Assembly: GCA_018060635.1 (NCBI GenBank)
Contig: JAGOVR010000070.1
Location: 1-7,959, forward strand
From: Bacteriovoracaceae bacterium
Lineage (GTDB): Bacteria > Bdellovibrionota > Bacteriovoracia > Bacteriovoracales > Bacteriovoracaceae
Length of the DNA: 7,959 nucleotides
Reading direction: 5' to 3'
In this document: positions 6,435-7,959 of the stretch, in pieces
How the letters are laid out: the number at the start of each line of letters is the position of its first letter
Numbering within the stretch: the stretch's first letter is position 1
Notes under the pieces: model-generated
The model's input: only the letters and a program-made list of their open reading frames with translations
Told to the model about the DNA's origin: nothing
Databases searched by the model: none
Program-made: the position numbers and the translations under genes

Positions 6435-6482
6435 TTTGAAACAGGGAATAGCATTTACCTAAGTAAAATGCTTAGTTTCAAA
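6435..6482 (+). repeat. Nested inverted repeat in the 5' leader of the Rrf2 gene
   Basis: The outer arms TTTGAAAC (6435-6442) and GTTTCAAA (6475-6482) are perfect 8-bp complements. Inside them, AGCATTTAC (6450-6458) and GTAAAATGCT (6463-6472) pair with one bulged base around a CTAA loop. A competing short stem, CTAAG (6459-6463) with CTTAG (6471-6475), overlaps the inner one. The structure ends about ten bases before the Shine-Dalgarno sequence. It could be an mRNA leader structure or a binding site for a dimeric regulator. No T-run follows, so it is not a simple terminator. Confidence 0.5.
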
Positions 6483-6504
6483 AATAAAATTAGGGAGGAT
6501 CATC

Positions 6505-7029
6505 ATGAGACTTACGTCAAAAGGCCGTTACGCTTTCCGTGCTATGCTTGATTTAACTTTTTACAGCGAAGGACGTCCTGTAAGATTACAAGAAATTTCA
6601 ACTCGTCAAAATATTAGCCTCCATTATTTAGAACAACTTTTTAGAAAACTTCGTACAGGTCGAGTGGTTAAATCTGTGCGTGGCCCTGGCGGTGGATACG
6701 TTTTATCTCGTGATATGAATGAAATTACGGTTAAAGATATTTTAGAGTCTGTGGGAGAAAATATTAATCCAGCTCGCGATATTTTAGGTTCAGAACTTGC
6801 AGGCGCTGGAGACACTGTAGAATTTAATGTTTCTAAAGGTTATTTCCAAAAATTAGGAAATATGATGCAAGATTATCTACATAATACAAGCCTTGGTATG
6901 CTTCGTCGTGATTGGCAAGCTCAAAATCCTAATTTTATTCCTAATCCTGTGAGACCTGCTCCCGTAGTAACTCCAGAACAATCCTATGCTTCAGTTATTC
7001 GTCCACCTATGGGTGAAATTAATCAGTAG
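6505..7029 (+). CDS. IscR-like Rrf2-family transcriptional regulator lacking all cysteines
   Basis: A 174-residue winged-helix regulator. Residues 1-91 align without gaps to E. coli IscR as I recall it: MRLTSKGRYA, AMLD, SLxYLEQLF with E43, SVRGPGGGY (57-65) and R91. IscR controls Fe-S cluster assembly genes according to the state of a [2Fe-2S] cluster held by C92, C98, C104 and H107. At those positions this protein has D92, L98, T104 and F107, and it contains no cysteine anywhere. It should keep dimerisation and DNA binding but not bind a cluster in the IscR manner. The C-terminus (about 140-174) is a proline-rich tail unlike IscR. ATG start with a strong GGGAGGA (6493-6499) about five bases upstream. 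Its own promoter and inverted repeats precede it, suggesting autoregulation. A cysteine desulfurase gene follows after 8 bases, which supports an iron-sulfur or sulfur role. Confidence 0.93.
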   Translation: MRLTSKGRYAFRAMLDLTFYSEGRPVRLQEISTRQNISLHYLEQLFRKLRTGRVVKSVRGPGGGYVLSRDMNEITVKDILESVGENINPARDILGSELAGAGDTVEFNVSKGYFQKLGNMMQDYLHNTSLGMLRRDWQAQNPNFIPNPVRPAPVVTPEQSYASVIRPPMGEINQ

Positions 7030-7037
7030 GTAAGAAA

Positions 7038-7959
7038 TTGCAACGGTTGTATTTTGATTATAATGCCACAGCACCACTAGCTCATTCTGTTGTTCATTAT
7101 TTAAAAAATGATTTAATACCTTTCGGGAATCCTGCCTCTCTCCACACAGAAGGCAGGGAATCTCGTAAAATAATTAATGAAGTGAGTGATTATCTTTTTC
7201 ATCTTTTTGGACTTTCACCTAAAGAATTTGATCTTATTTATCATTCGGGGGCCACCGAAGGAATCAATCTTATAGTGCAAGGGTATGCCAAAACTCAAAA
7301 AAATTTTACCTACATTTATGCGGGAACGGATCATTCTACTTCCAGAAATTTAGCCGATTATTTTATTCAGCAAAAAAAAAGTGTTATAAAATTACCAGTT
7401 AATAATCAAGGCGAAATAGATTTCTCAAAACTTCCTAAAAGTGATGCATCCACACTTCTAAATTTTTTAGTCATCAATAATGAAACGGGTGTTTATCATC
7501 CATTGTCCATAGCGGAAAAAATAAAAGCAGAAACAGGGGCCTTTATTCATGTGGATGCTGTGCAAATGGTAGGTAAAATTGAAAATTGGCAAAAGCTTTC
7601 TCCTCATTTAGATTCTTATACTTTTTCGGGTCATAAATTCGGAGCACTTAAGGGGACTGGTTTTAGTTTTATTAAAAAAAATATTTCTTTAGAACCTCTT
7701 TTTTATGGAGGTGGTCAACAACGGGGAGTGAGGCCGGGGACACAAAATCCACTGGGAGCTATGACACTTAAATTGGCCTTAGAAGAATGGAGTGAAAAAA
7801 TAAATCCTAGCGAGTGTTATGAAGCTCGCGAATGGTTAGAAGATGAACTCTTAAAAAAATACGCCCAAAAAATTATGATAGCAGGTAAAAATGCAAAACG
7901 TGCGAGCAATACCACCGCTCTTATTTTAAAAGGGGTAGCATCCGATGTGGCCACAGCCG
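7038..7959 (+). CDS. Cysteine desulfurase, IscS/NifS-like class V aminotransferase, 3' truncated by window
   Basis: The first 307 codons of a PLP enzyme that moves sulfur from cysteine to a protein persulfide for Fe-S cluster assembly or other thio-cofactors. Motifs: YFDYNATAPL (5-14), FGNPASLH (29-36), SGATEG (70-75), D98-H99 (H99 matches the PLP-stacking histidine), NNETG (147-151), HVDAVQ (171-176) with D173 and Q176, SGHK (197-200) with the Schiff-base lysine K200, and GGGQQRGVRPGT. The catalytic cysteine loop normally lies near residue 325 and is beyond the window end, so desulfurase activity rests on family resemblance. I chose the TTG at 7038 because AGGT (7028-7031) lies six bases upstream and the protein begins as family members do. 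An in-frame stop at 7020-7022 rules out an earlier start. It sits 8 bases after the Rrf2 gene, in an isc-like order. Confidence 0.9.
   Translation, partial: MQRLYFDYNATAPLAHSVVHYLKNDLIPFGNPASLHTEGRESRKIINEVSDYLFHLFGLSPKEFDLIYHSGATEGINLIVQGYAKTQKNFTYIYAGTDHSTSRNLADYFIQQKKSVIKLPVNNQGEIDFSKLPKSDASTLLNFLVINNETGVYHPLSIAEKIKAETGAFIHVDAVQMVGKIENWQKLSPHLDSYTFSGHKFGALKGTGFSFIKKNISLEPLFYGGGQQRGVRPGTQNPLGAMTLKLALEEWSEKINPSECYEAREWLEDELLKKYAQKIMIAGKNAKRASNTTALILKGVASDVATA

Overview
The window comes from an AT-rich Gram-negative bacterium. It encodes a MpaA-type murein peptidase with a signal peptide, a GlmM cell-wall enzyme, and frequent TTG/GTG starts with clear Shine-Dalgarno sites. The general look (low GC, a PilZ-GAF-AAA+ regulator, this housekeeping gene mix) recalls Bdellovibrionota or similar Deltaproteobacteria-like lineages. 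That placement is inference and was not tested.

Layout: (1) Positions 16-1547, minus strand: a two-gene operon of a secreted M14 metallopeptidase and a metallo-beta-lactamase-fold hydrolase, joined by an ATGA overlap. (2) Positions 1548-1697: a divergent intergenic region with a good minus-strand promoter, a 15-bp palindrome over its -35 box, and a leader inverted repeat. (3) Positions 1698-3638, plus strand: a large regulator with PilZ, GAF, AAA+ and Fis-type HTH domains. It has the layout of a sigma-54 activator, but the parts needed for sigma-54 remodelling are missing. (4) Positions 3703-6341: a compact housekeeping run glmM-nnrD-tsaE (UDP-GlcNAc precursor synthesis, NAD(P)HX repair, tRNA t6A modification), with 3-nt spacing and then an ATGA overlap. 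(5) Positions 6342-6504: a leader region with a strong sigma-70-like promoter and two inverted-repeat structures. (6) Positions 6505-7959: an IscR-like Rrf2 regulator followed 8 nt later by a cysteine desulfurase that runs off the window end. This resembles the start of an isc-type iron-sulfur cluster operon.

Two proteins stand out. The Rrf2 protein matches E. coli IscR closely through the DNA-binding region, yet has no cysteine at all, so it cannot ligate a [2Fe-2S] cluster as IscR does. The PilZ-GAF-AAA+-Fis protein has lost the GAFTGA loop, the pre-sensor-I loop, the Walker B aspartate and the arginine fingers. It therefore probably regulates by DNA binding rather than by activating sigma-54 polymerase. 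No mobile element, CRISPR array, tRNA or rRNA was seen, and no stretch over 300 bases lacks a gene.
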